Origin: Aestuariispira insulae | GTDB lineage: Bacteria; Pseudomonadota; Alphaproteobacteria; UBA8366; Aestuariispiraceae | NCBI RefSeq assembly: GCF_003385955.1 | Contig: NZ_QRDW01000001.1 | Location: 1 to 64,000, forward strand | DNA: 64,000 nt | Reading direction: 5' to 3' | Shown here: positions 8,033 through 16,410 of the stretch, piece by piece | Position numbering within the stretch: position 1 is the stretch's first letter | Layout: every line of letters starts with the position of its first letter | The notes under the pieces: generated by a model | The model's database searches: none | Told to the model about the DNA's origin: nothing | The model's input: the letters and a program-made list of their open reading frames with translations, nothing else | Position numbers and translations under genes: made by a program

Positions 8033-9152
8033 GGCACACCTCCCCGCCTTCACGCCGCTGGATCCAGATCAATAACAACAGAGCTATTGCTGGAAACAAC
8101 AGCAGCCAGGCCTGTTCAGCGACGAGACGCAACACCGGCAGCATGCCCATCCCCACAGACACCTGGAACTGACGGTGATAAATCTGGCGTGGACGAAGCT
8201 CGAATGTGGCCGTCAAAGGTCTGTCGACTAGTTGCAACGCAGCTGTCCCATCTGAAACGCCGGCAGCGGTTGTAATCTCACTGCCTTCGATCAGAGCCAC
8301 ATGAGAGACCATCTCATCACTTTGGCGCATCTCCTCGACAATGAGATCAAGCCCTGCCAAATCCCCCGGATCAATGCCCATTGTCATTGCCTGATCAATT
8401 CTCGCGCCAAAAGATGTGGCAATCGCCTCTGCGGTGTCTGAAGCCCGTTTTTCCGTCAGCATTCCGAGAAAAGCCGCCGCAAGGGCCAGAATCAACAAAG
8501 CCTGCGCCAGAACAGAAACAGGTTTTCGATACCAGCGGCAGACTTCCTGGTCCGTGGCGATCACTTTTAGGAAGAACCAATAAACAACACCGATGAGGAT
8601 GAGCAGACCGGCAAAGATCCCGAAATAGAGAGGTTCAAAGAGATCTTGGAGATCCCGGCGTAATTCCACCTCCAGGCTGCCTTCTTTGCCATAGGGACCA
8701 TGGAGCGGCATCGCCATGCGCATAAGATCATCCTCCACCTCCAACCCGAGGGTCCGGCCATTTTTCATGGTCAAAAGCGCATCAGCATCAATGGGCGGAG
8801 TTTCTATTATACCTGTCCGGTTTTTCCAGAATATCGGCCGATCATCGGCCGTCCTGATCACGATCGAAACTATTTTTGGCGCTACCCGCAGCATGCTTTC
8901 GGATATCCGCTCAAAACCAGCAAATTCCGATAAAGGCACCCCGGCCTGCAGATGGGCCTGCATCGTCACATCCAATGCCGCCAAGCCATGAACGCCGCGT
9001 TTAATCAGCAAATGATGGCTGACCTGTGACCAGGCGTAGAGTGTGGTGGCAAAAAACAATATCAAGAGGACCAGATAGGCACGGATCATATGCAAACGCG
9101 CTGTGCGTCCCTCCGGTTGTCCGGCATTCGGTTGAATGTAGTCCTGTGTCAT
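8025..9152 (-). CDS. Membrane protein with two periplasmic sensor domains
   Basis: A 375-residue protein with four predicted membrane helices, at about 23-42, 176-196, 212-232 and 344-364. They enclose two periplasmic domains. The two domains resemble each other: each has a Gly-x-x-Leu/Pro-x(3)-Gly-Phe/Leu pattern, followed by a helix and 'VSIVIR' or 'VSHVAL' strands. The same layout, with recognisable similarity, forms the N-terminal half of the MFS fusion protein at 13225-15615. No cytosolic output domain is present, so a signal would have to pass through a partner. It is the first gene of the operon with the RsbW-like and STAS genes. I know of no named family for it. Confidence 0.7.
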   Translation of the reverse strand: MTQDYIQPNAGQPEGRTARLHMIRAYLVLLILFFATTLYAWSQVSHHLLIKRGVHGLAALDVTMQAHLQAGVPLSEFAGFERISESMLRVAPKIVSIVIRTADDRPIFWKNRTGIIETPPIDADALLTMKNGRTLGLEVEDDLMRMAMPLHGPYGKEGSLEVELRRDLQDLFEPLYFGIFAGLLILIGVVYWFFLKVIATDQEVCRWYRKPVSVLAQALLILALAAAFLGMLTEKRASDTAEAIATSFGARIDQAMTMGIDPGDLAGLDLIVEEMRQSDEMVSHVALIEGSEITTAAGVSDGTAALQLVDRPLTATFELRPRQIYHRQFQVSVGMGMLPVLRLVAEQAWLLLFPAIALLLLIWIQRREGGEVCRG

Positions 9153-9315
9153 ATGAAAACGCTCTGGTATTCGCTATCTAATGCAACTGATTGATCCCTT
9201 TAGTCTATCTTGCATGAGAAACAGGGTCACCTGATTTCAACCGACCTTTGATTCCACGGTCACATAGATTACTCTTACCCCTTATTCGTTTGTGACAGTA
9301 CCGGAATGGCCAGAC
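9153..9315. promoter_or_regulatory. Divergent promoter region of the partner-switching module
   Basis: This 163-bp gap separates the two divergently transcribed operons of the module and must hold both promoters. I found no strong sigma-70 pair, no -24/-12 sigma-54 element and no GGAAC-type ECF promoter. If the module controls an alternative sigma factor, its own promoters are not recognisably of that type. Confidence 0.45.
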
Positions 9316-10503
9316 ATGTCCGCCAGACTATTCTTCAAGTCTTTTTTGATTTCTGTATTTTTCTTCAGCGCCCCCCTGCATGCGGAAAGCCGGCTTGACT
9401 GGCTGCAACTGGATGACATGGTCCTCAGTCATTATGAGCTCCGCTCCACAGCAGACAGCCCGCAACGCCTGACGCTCAAAACAAAAGCACTCGATGAAAA
9501 TCTTTCAGGATACAGAAAAGTCCTTGGGCTGATCCCCAGCGCATCTGTTGTCGCCTATTCCACCACGATCAATACATTCACATCCGAATTCACACGCGCC
9601 GGCGAGGCTTTGGAACTGGAACTCTGGTATTACGATTCGGTCAAGGAAGAAGCTGATCAAGCGATAAAATGGGCCGAGGAAAACGATTTTGATCTGGTTT
9701 TAACCATTGGTTCGAGCGCAGCAAAATATGCTTACAAGAACTACCAGAATGGCCATCTACCCGTTGTTACGGCGGCCGCAAAAGACCCAGTCTTAAGAGG
9801 CCAGATGCCGGATTACGAGAGCGGCAGCGGAACGAATATCGCCTATACATCGATCAATGTGCCGATCAGAACGCTGAACGCCTATTTGACCCAACTGCTG
9901 CCAAACTTAAAAAATATTGCCGTTCTCTACGACAACACCAATGACAGCGCCATTGAGACCCAGGTAACCCCCCTAGTGGCATTCGCTGAAACTGCGGATT
10001 ACCAGATACTGAAACTGGCGGTGCAATCTCCGGATACCGTCCTGACTGACTTGCGCGCAATAATGCCTGAAGCCATTGCCCGAATGCGTAAAACCGACCC
10101 CGAATTAAAATCCAGCCTGTTTCTTCTTACCGGCTCCACATCTGTTTACCAGGAAATCAGGCTAGTCAACGCACTTTCCGATGGCCTGCCGGTCGTTGCG
10201 CTTTTACCCGATGTGGTTCGCGAAGGTGACGACAGCGCGGTTGTCTCCATCGGTTCAACCATGGCCGCAACGGTCAGGCTTTCATCACATTACGCCTTGC
10301 AAATTCTCCGCGGTGTCTCTGCCCCGGGTGATTTGAAGGTCGGCTTTGTCTCCCCGCCGGAAATTGCCATTTCCTTTCGAAAAGCACGGCAGATTGGCCT
10401 GAAAATCCCTTTCCGTTTCATGGAGCAAGCCAGCTTCATCTACGATTATGAAGGCCATCCGGTGCGGATCAACGGTCAGTTGGTCGAGTCGCGCTATCAA
10501 TGA
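9316..10503 (+). CDS. Periplasmic ABC-type substrate-binding protein
   Basis: A secreted binding protein of the ABC_sub_bind (TrpX-like, PF04392) type. A signal peptide is visible right after the chosen ATG (MSARLFFKSFLISVFFFSAP, then an Ala-x-Ala-like end before ESRLDW). A GTG at 9292 would add eight residues. The two-lobed fold is suggested by 'FDLVLTIGSSAAKYAY', 'NIAVLYDNTNDSAI' and the late 'GFVSPPEIAISFRKARQIGLKIP'. No permease or ATPase is encoded nearby. The gene overlaps the phosphatase gene by four bases, so it is more likely a signal-input protein for the phosphatase or sensors than part of a transporter. Ligand unknown. Confidence 0.8.
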   Translation: MSARLFFKSFLISVFFFSAPLHAESRLDWLQLDDMVLSHYELRSTADSPQRLTLKTKALDENLSGYRKVLGLIPSASVVAYSTTINTFTSEFTRAGEALELELWYYDSVKEEADQAIKWAEENDFDLVLTIGSSAAKYAYKNYQNGHLPVVTAAAKDPVLRGQMPDYESGSGTNIAYTSINVPIRTLNAYLTQLLPNLKNIAVLYDNTNDSAIETQVTPLVAFAETADYQILKLAVQSPDTVLTDLRAIMPEAIARMRKTDPELKSSLFLLTGSTSVYQEIRLVNALSDGLPVVALLPDVVREGDDSAVVSIGSTMAATVRLSSHYALQILRGVSAPGDLKVGFVSPPEIAISFRKARQIGLKIPFRFMEQASFIYDYEGHPVRINGQLVESRYQ

Positions 10504-12317
10504 CGAATTCATCCTCACAGCAAAACCAGCCTGAAGGAAAAGCCGAGCAAAGCGGCAGGTTTTCTTTCTACAAACGCTACCGTGTGATCATCGGTGTCAC
10601 TTATGCGGTGTTATTGACCCTGACGGGTGGTTTCTTTGCCTTCGATCTCAATCGATCCATGAACCATGAATATGGCGTTATCAAAGATAGGCTGCAGGCC
10701 CATATCCTGATTCTCGACGCCCTGACATCAGGCCTGGCGGATCGCCTGGCTGACCTGGAAGCCGCATCAGAAAATATGATCCTATCTAACGAAACCAAAC
10801 CGACCGCATTCCTATCCACATTTGACCGTCTGCGGCGCGAACTGCCCATGATCAACCGCCTAACCTTTATTGGCGGCATAGGCGAACATGTCACACAGCC
10901 CCCCGCCAATGCGGACCCTGAATTTCTTAAGCGCACGGAAGAACTGGCTTCAAAGCTGAAGGGCATTTTCAGCCAGCATAAGATTGATCATCCCATCTGG
11001 CTGGCCAAGTCCGATTTTCCCAAGGCCAACGATCCGATCATGGCAGTATCTGTCCGCGCATCCACCGATGTGCCACCCGCAGGCGTGCTGTTACTCGAGC
11101 TTTCATCACGCTACCTGAATCAGGTGAATAGTGACCTCGCCTATCCGTTGGGGCAGACAATGATACTGGATCAAGCCGAAACACCTCTATCAGAGGGGCT
11201 AGAGCAGTTCCTGCCGGAATATCTAGACCTTGCCCCCCGGCAGGTCCACAGCGTCAATGGCCAGCTTCTTTATTGGCAGGCACTGGAGGAAGCCCCATGG
11301 ACATTGATCTATCTGGCTGACAAAGACAGCCTGATTCTTCGACTTTCCGCGGCTCTAGCGCCGCAATACAGCCTGTTGCTGGTTATGCTGACATTGATGA
11401 TGCTGGTAGCCAACCACCTAACCCGACATGAATTTGTTGATCCGGCCACCAAACTGGTCAGCCATATTCAGCAGAGCGGTGAAAGCCATCGGAATTATAT
11501 TTCGGATATTCCGCCGGCCTGGGCTCCTTGGTTCGGTACGGTCACGCGCCTGTTCCGGGATAATGCGGATCTTGCCCGTGTGCGCCAGGAATTGCAGCTC
11601 GCGCGGGACATGCAGGCCTCCATCCTGCCGCGGGATACTATTTCCAGAAACGGCATGACAGTCTGCGGTTACATGGAGCCCGCGAAGGAAATCGGTGGTG
11701 ATTTTTATGACTATTTCGACATCGATGAAGACCACATCGGCGTTGTGATCGCCGATGTCTCCGGAAAAGGCGTACCTGCGGGGCTCTTCATGATGGTTTC
11801 AAGGACCTTGCTCAAGGCGACCTTGATGGCAGGGGTCGAACCAGCGGCTTGCCTTAAAAGAGTGAATGACCTTCTTGAAGAACAGAATGACATGAGTGCT
11901 TTCGTCACCGTCTTTCTAGGCATCATCGATCTTAAACAACGCCGTATGACCTATGCAAACGGCGGGCATAATCCGCCCTATATTTTGAAGCCGGACGGCT
12001 CCGTTTCCGCCATCCCTTCCTTTGGCGATCTTGTTTTAGGAATGATGCCGGACATGGATTACAGCCAGGCTTCGGTCGACTTCGGTGACGGCCACAGCCT
12101 TTTTCTGTATACCGATGGCCTGACCGAAGCCTTCAACCTTGAAAAGGAAGAATTCGGTGAAGACCGGCTCATGTCGGCCCTTTCCTCACAAAAAGAGGCG
12201 TGCGCTGAAGATATTGTACGGGCTTGCGTGCAAGCAGTGAAAGACTTTGCTGCAAACGCAGAACAATCTGATGACATCACATGCATGACCGCACATTTCA
12301 AGGATAAGGCTGAATGA
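10500..12317 (+). CDS. SpoIIE/RsbU-like PP2C phosphatase with periplasmic sensor
   Basis: A 605-residue membrane phosphatase. A helix at about 29-50 and another at about 285-305 enclose a roughly 230-residue periplasmic sensor region. A linker with 'ARVRQELQLARDMQASILP' precedes the SpoIIE-type PP2C domain. Metal-binding motifs are 'GGDFYDYF' (from residue 399), 'IADVSGKGVPAG', 'LFLYTDGLTEA' and 'SDDIT'. It should dephosphorylate the STAS protein encoded at 7255-7593 and so activate the switch in response to a periplasmic signal, probably presented by the upstream binding protein. ATGA overlaps join it to the genes before and after. Confidence 0.9.
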   Translation: MTNSSSQQNQPEGKAEQSGRFSFYKRYRVIIGVTYAVLLTLTGGFFAFDLNRSMNHEYGVIKDRLQAHILILDALTSGLADRLADLEAASENMILSNETKPTAFLSTFDRLRRELPMINRLTFIGGIGEHVTQPPANADPEFLKRTEELASKLKGIFSQHKIDHPIWLAKSDFPKANDPIMAVSVRASTDVPPAGVLLLELSSRYLNQVNSDLAYPLGQTMILDQAETPLSEGLEQFLPEYLDLAPRQVHSVNGQLLYWQALEEAPWTLIYLADKDSLILRLSAALAPQYSLLLVMLTLMMLVANHLTRHEFVDPATKLVSHIQQSGESHRNYISDIPPAWAPWFGTVTRLFRDNADLARVRQELQLARDMQASILPRDTISRNGMTVCGYMEPAKEIGGDFYDYFDIDEDHIGVVIADVSGKGVPAGLFMMVSRTLLKATLMAGVEPAACLKRVNDLLEEQNDMSAFVTVFLGIIDLKQRRMTYANGGHNPPYILKPDGSVSAIPSFGDLVLGMMPDMDYSQASVDFGDGHSLFLYTDGLTEAFNLEKEEFGEDRLMSALSSQKEACAEDIVRACVQAVKDFAANAEQSDDITCMTAHFKDKAE

Positions 12318-13228
12318 GCCTGCAAGACACACTGATCGGCCCTGGATATGTGGCGCGCATCGATGGTTTGGCCCCAGGAAAATCGTCACCATCGGAGAAT
12401 GAAAAACTCAAAGGGCTATTGCACAAACACAAGGTCATTTTGATCCGTGGGCAGCATTACACACCGGAAGACTATCTGGCATTGGCCAGATCCTTCGGAG
12501 AGTTAGAACCGTTTTTCATCAGCGATTACAGCCTAAAGGACCACCCGGAAATATATATTCTGTCCAATGTCCGCGTGGACGGCACGCCGCTCGGGCGCGA
12601 CGGGGCCGGCACTCATTGGCATTCCGACAGCACCTTCACCCCCCGCCCCAGCGCTGCCACTTTTCTCCAGGCAATCAAGGTTCCGAAAAATGGCGGTGAC
12701 ACACTTTTTGCCGACTGCCAGGCCTCCTACGATGCACTTGACCCCCCGATGAAAGACCGGCTGGAAGGACTGCGCGCCATACATCGGTACCAGAAAAAGG
12801 AATATCTATTTACCGCCGATGATACGGTGAGCCGGAGCGAGGCAAAAGCCATCCGCGCCTTGCAACAAGTGCGTGAACAAGAAGAAAAGGCCAAAGCCCC
12901 CTCTCCAACCGCGCGAATGGATAATGCGGTGCCGGAACAAAAACACCCTTTGGTCAGAACCCATCCCGTCACCGGCAAGAAAGGCCTTTTCCTCAATGCG
13001 GAAATGATGGTCGGCATCGAAGGTGTGAAAGACATAGAAGCTCAGGAACTGATCAAAATGCTATGCCTGCATGCCACCAAACCGGAGTTCCAATATCGCC
13101 ATCAGTGGCAGAAAGGCGATATTGTTATATGGGACAATGCCTCGGTTATCCACGCAGCCACCTTCACACCGCCCGATGAAGACCGGATCATGTATAGATT
13201 GACCACCAAAGGGGATGTGCCGTCATGA
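12314..13228 (+). CDS. TauD/TfdA-family 2-oxoglutarate dioxygenase
   Basis: A 304-residue Fe(II)/2-oxoglutarate dioxygenase of the TauD/TfdA family. The facial triad is His103-x-Asp105 (in HWHSD) and His280 (SVIHAATF), with Arg291 or Arg295 positioned for 2-oxoglutarate. 'HKVILIRGQ' near residue 40 is typical of the fold. A Lys/Glu-rich insert lies at about 160-205. It is translationally coupled to the phosphatase and to the MFS fusion (ATGA overlaps), a strange place for a catabolic enzyme. It may degrade or modify the ligand sensed by the module (inference). Substrate unknown. Confidence 0.85.
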   Translation: MSLQDTLIGPGYVARIDGLAPGKSSPSENEKLKGLLHKHKVILIRGQHYTPEDYLALARSFGELEPFFISDYSLKDHPEIYILSNVRVDGTPLGRDGAGTHWHSDSTFTPRPSAATFLQAIKVPKNGGDTLFADCQASYDALDPPMKDRLEGLRAIHRYQKKEYLFTADDTVSRSEAKAIRALQQVREQEEKAKAPSPTARMDNAVPEQKHPLVRTHPVTGKKGLFLNAEMMVGIEGVKDIEAQELIKMLCLHATKPEFQYRHQWQKGDIVIWDNASVIHAATFTPPDEDRIMYRLTTKGDVPS

Positions 13229-15615
13229 GACGCTTCGTCGCATCTCTCCTCGTTCTGTCACTCGCCTTGGCTACCCTTTCCCTTTATCTCTATGTCAGCC
13301 ATACCGAAGCCAAACGAACCTATCTGCCGTTACGGGTAGAACGCATCTCGCAGCTAACCCAACTGGTCCGTCAATCTGTTGAAGATTATGCCCGACAGGG
13401 TTTGGACCTGGATCAGTATAGCGGTTTTGAAAAAGATGTTCGCACGATCCTGTTTGCCGACCCGGCTGTTTCCCAAGCACAACTGGTTGATACCGCCGGG
13501 AACCGCATATACTGCTTCGATCAAACAGCATCTTCCTGCGAAAATAATAATTTTATAAACAATGAGTTAACAAAAAACCCTGAAAGTTCACACAAAGACT
13601 ACTCTTCCCTTAACGTTCCTGTGCATGGCCAGTTTTCTCAGGTCGGTTTCATTCAACTGCAACTTGATGCCCCCCAACTGGAAACAGTTATCACGGAACA
13701 ATTCCGTTCGGTGCTTATCTGGAGCGGGTTATTCTTTGTTATTTTCGGGGTTTTCACGGTCATCCTGGAATTCCGTGAAGGCCGCCGCGCCAGCCGCCTG
13801 ATCCGGAACGGATTTTTTGTCTTTCAAGGCGCTATCATCCTGGTGCTGACCGTTCATCTGTTTCAGGTCTATCTGGAAGGCAAAAGCGGCCAGGCGAAGG
13901 AACTGGCAATTACCATGAGCCATCGCCTGGATCTTCTGGCCGATCTAGGAATCTCAATCGATAGCGTCTCAGGGATCGAAGACATCCTGCAGGAATATCG
14001 TCAGGTGAACCCGGATATCTCGGCGATCAGCTTAATCAGCAACGGCAAGATCCTCCATTCCGCCGGTTCTGGCGCGCCAGGCACGGTCTTTCAGGAAAAT
14101 GCCACAGCCTATGCCATGCGTGAACCAGTGCGGCTTCTGGGCTTCGATGATGCCCAGTTGGTTTCCGAACTTTCCTTTACCAGCCTGTTTTCCGCGGTCT
14201 GGCAGGGTGCCAGGGGCATGCTTACCCTGTTGTTCGGCTGCACGTTGCTTGGCGGCGCCCTCATGGGTGCCGCACACGCCTATCGCATGCGCAGTGCAAC
14301 GCTTCCCCCTCATCAGGATGCCCATAGCAGGATGGAGATCATCCAGCCGGCATATCTGATGTCTCTGCTGGTTGATGCCATGATCTGGCCGATCCTACCG
14401 GATGCAAGCCAGAGCCTTGCTCAAGCTGAAGGCTTATCGAGCTATTGGGCACAAGCCCCCTTTACCGGTTATTTCATTGCCCTCACCTTTGCCCTGATCC
14501 CGGCAGGACGCCTGATCCACAAGCGCGGCGACAGATTTGTTTTCGAAATTGGTGCCATATGCGTGGCGTCCGGTCTGGCGCTGACCGCCTTTTCCGGCGA
14601 ATTCTGGTTATTCTGCGTGGGACGCATGATCACCGGTTTCGGCCAGGGCCTCCTATTGGTCACAATCCAGGATATCGCCCTGAGAACCTTGCCCGCGGAG
14701 GAGAAAACCCAAGCCGCAAGCATTCAGGTCCTTGGCTATACTGCCGGTGTCATTACCGGAACAGGGCTTGGCGGCCTGCTGGCTTCTTTCCACCCCTATC
14801 AAGAAACAATGCTAGTGGCGGCCATCGCCAGCGGCGCAGTGCTTTTTTACACATTGATTGCGGTAAAAACACCGCAAACAGATTTTATGAAGGTCACAGG
14901 CGCAGAACTAGAAATTGGCAACAAGCCCGAACTAGGCATCATCCTGAAAGACCGGCAGTTTCTTTGGATTCTAATGACAGTTGGCGTGGTTTCGAAATTC
15001 GCCCTGACCGGCATCGTCATGTTTGCCCTGCCATTCTTGATGATTGAGGCCGGATATGGCCCGGATACCGTGGGCCAAGCCCTGATGTTCTATTCCGTGA
15101 TCGTTTACGGTTCCACCAAGCTCGCCCCTCGCCTCGACAAAAGCCTGGGCGGTTCACGGGCGCTCATTTCCTGTGGTCTTGTCTGCCTGTTGCTGGGCGC
15201 CAGCGGCCTGATGCTGGCGGTTCAGCATCCTGGCAGCATGCCAGAAGATTTTCTCCTTGCGGAATTTGGGACGCAAATGCGGGGGGCGATTGATCCCTGG
15301 TTCAATGAACCGGCCCAGGTAGCGACAATAGTATTATCCATCATCCTGCTGGGCGTTGGACAGGGGTTAACTGCTTCACCGGCCCTGGCGGCGATTTCGT
15401 CGACCAGAGCCGCGCTCAATGCCGGCCATACCCATACCCTGGCCGTCTATCGTGTTTTGGAACGGGTTGGACATATGAGCGGCCCGGCTCTGGTTGGCAT
15501 TATGCTGGCAGCATCTGGCGGCAGTGCGGCAGGATTGCTGCCGGTTTGTCTGGTATTCCTGGTGGCTGCCGGTCTTTACCGGCTCGCCGCCAGAGAATCA
15601 GATCCCGAGACATAA
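13225..15615 (+). CDS. Fusion of duplicated periplasmic sensor and MFS transporter
   Basis: A 796-residue fusion. Residues 1-355 repeat the layout of the sensor at 8025-9152: helix (7-25), periplasmic domain, helix pair (about 172-222), second periplasmic domain, helix (about 333-353). From about 375 to 790 there is a major facilitator domain with about ten to twelve helices; loop residues such as 'RLIHKRGDRF' and 'GRMITGFGQGLLLV' are typical of MFS proteins. Such a fusion could be a transporter whose activity is set by a periplasmic signal, or a receptor that uses the transporter fold. The gene ends the plus-strand operon, and its last 18 bases overlap the end of the convergent P-loop gene. 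Confidence 0.75.
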   Translation: MRRFVASLLVLSLALATLSLYLYVSHTEAKRTYLPLRVERISQLTQLVRQSVEDYARQGLDLDQYSGFEKDVRTILFADPAVSQAQLVDTAGNRIYCFDQTASSCENNNFINNELTKNPESSHKDYSSLNVPVHGQFSQVGFIQLQLDAPQLETVITEQFRSVLIWSGLFFVIFGVFTVILEFREGRRASRLIRNGFFVFQGAIILVLTVHLFQVYLEGKSGQAKELAITMSHRLDLLADLGISIDSVSGIEDILQEYRQVNPDISAISLISNGKILHSAGSGAPGTVFQENATAYAMREPVRLLGFDDAQLVSELSFTSLFSAVWQGARGMLTLLFGCTLLGGALMGAAHAYRMRSATLPPHQDAHSRMEIIQPAYLMSLLVDAMIWPILPDASQSLAQAEGLSSYWAQAPFTGYFIALTFALIPAGRLIHKRGDRFVFEIGAICVASGLALTAFSGEFWLFCVGRMITGFGQGLLLVTIQDIALRTLPAEEKTQAASIQVLGYTAGVITGTGLGGLLASFHPYQETMLVAAIASGAVLFYTLIAVKTPQTDFMKVTGAELEIGNKPELGIILKDRQFLWILMTVGVVSKFALTGIVMFALPFLMIEAGYGPDTVGQALMFYSVIVYGSTKLAPRLDKSLGGSRALISCGLVCLLLGASGLMLAVQHPGSMPEDFLLAEFGTQMRGAIDPWFNEPAQVATIVLSIILLGVGQGLTASPALAAISSTRAALNAGHTHTLAVYRVLERVGHMSGPALVGIMLAASGGSAAGLLPVCLVFLVAAGLYRLAARESDPET

Positions 15616-16410
15616 CCGCAGGCGGATCGCGAAATCCTCTGGCGTTTCTTCATCGGTGCGATAGATGACCTGTCTTGATTTGGCGTTCGATTGTAGCAGC
15701 TCAAGACAATCCTGATCAGAGTAATTCTCAGCCTCTTTTTCAAGAATATCCAGTTTATCAACAACTTCTGTTGCATCATAAAGATTGCAGGCAACCTTTT
15801 CCATGATCCCCTGCACCGCTTGCCGGGGCATGGATTGGCGTAATCGTTCTGCCAAACCTTCGCTATTGGCAACTCTGTCCTTCACTTGATCGAAGGGGTC
15901 CAGTCTGGTCAGCAACCGGTGAAGCCTTACCTGTAAAGGTGCGGAAACATGCACAAATGTCGCGTTTCCAAACTGATGGAGCGCATGATCCACTTCATTG
16001 CGCCCGCGTAGATTATCAAACAGGAATATTCTACCATGAAGGTTCGGATGAATGGATAGTCCGGCAAGGATTTCCGCCATGCCACCTGGATGGGCATTCC
16101 TGAAGCGTCCTGTGATCTCAAACCGGGATATTCTATCCTGAACCGGTCCATTGGCGAATTCAGGTATGATCAACCGGTCTGTCAGCTCCCGGCGGTTCGG
16201 CAGCAAAACCGCGTCTTTATTCATCATCTCCAAGAATAGGGAAACCGCTGTTGTCTTTCCGGCACCGGTCAGCCCGGTAAAAATAACGATTTCCTCACCA
16301 GAAAGCGGCAAATACCCGTTCGACCTCCCCACTCCATATGATATCGCGGATTCAAAAGGATCATGCAGGTATAACAATGACCTATCACTTTCATTTATTA
16401 ATTCGGTCAA
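15598..16410 (-). CDS. P-loop kinase-like NTPase coupled to homocitrate synthase
   Basis: A 270-residue P-loop NTPase. The Walker A motif is 'GLTGAGKTT' (46-54), a Walker B-like strand is 'RIFLFDNL', and a later 'FVHVSAPLQVRLHRLLTR' has the Arg-rich lid pattern of small-molecule kinases such as dephospho-CoA kinase. No exact family is recognised. It overlaps the 3' end of the homocitrate synthase gene by 20 bp if the TTG at 16410 is used; that start has no clear ribosome-binding site, and an internal TTG or GTG remains possible. The coupling suggests a role linked to the homocitrate synthase or its product (inference). Confidence 0.65.
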   Translation of the reverse strand: MTELINESDRSLLYLHDPFESAISYGVGRSNGYLPLSGEEIVIFTGLTGAGKTTAVSLFLEMMNKDAVLLPNRRELTDRLIIPEFANGPVQDRISRFEITGRFRNAHPGGMAEILAGLSIHPNLHGRIFLFDNLRGRNEVDHALHQFGNATFVHVSAPLQVRLHRLLTRLDPFDQVKDRVANSEGLAERLRQSMPRQAVQGIMEKVACNLYDATEVVDKLDILEKEAENYSDQDCLELLQSNAKSRQVIYRTDEETPEDFAIRLRLCLGI

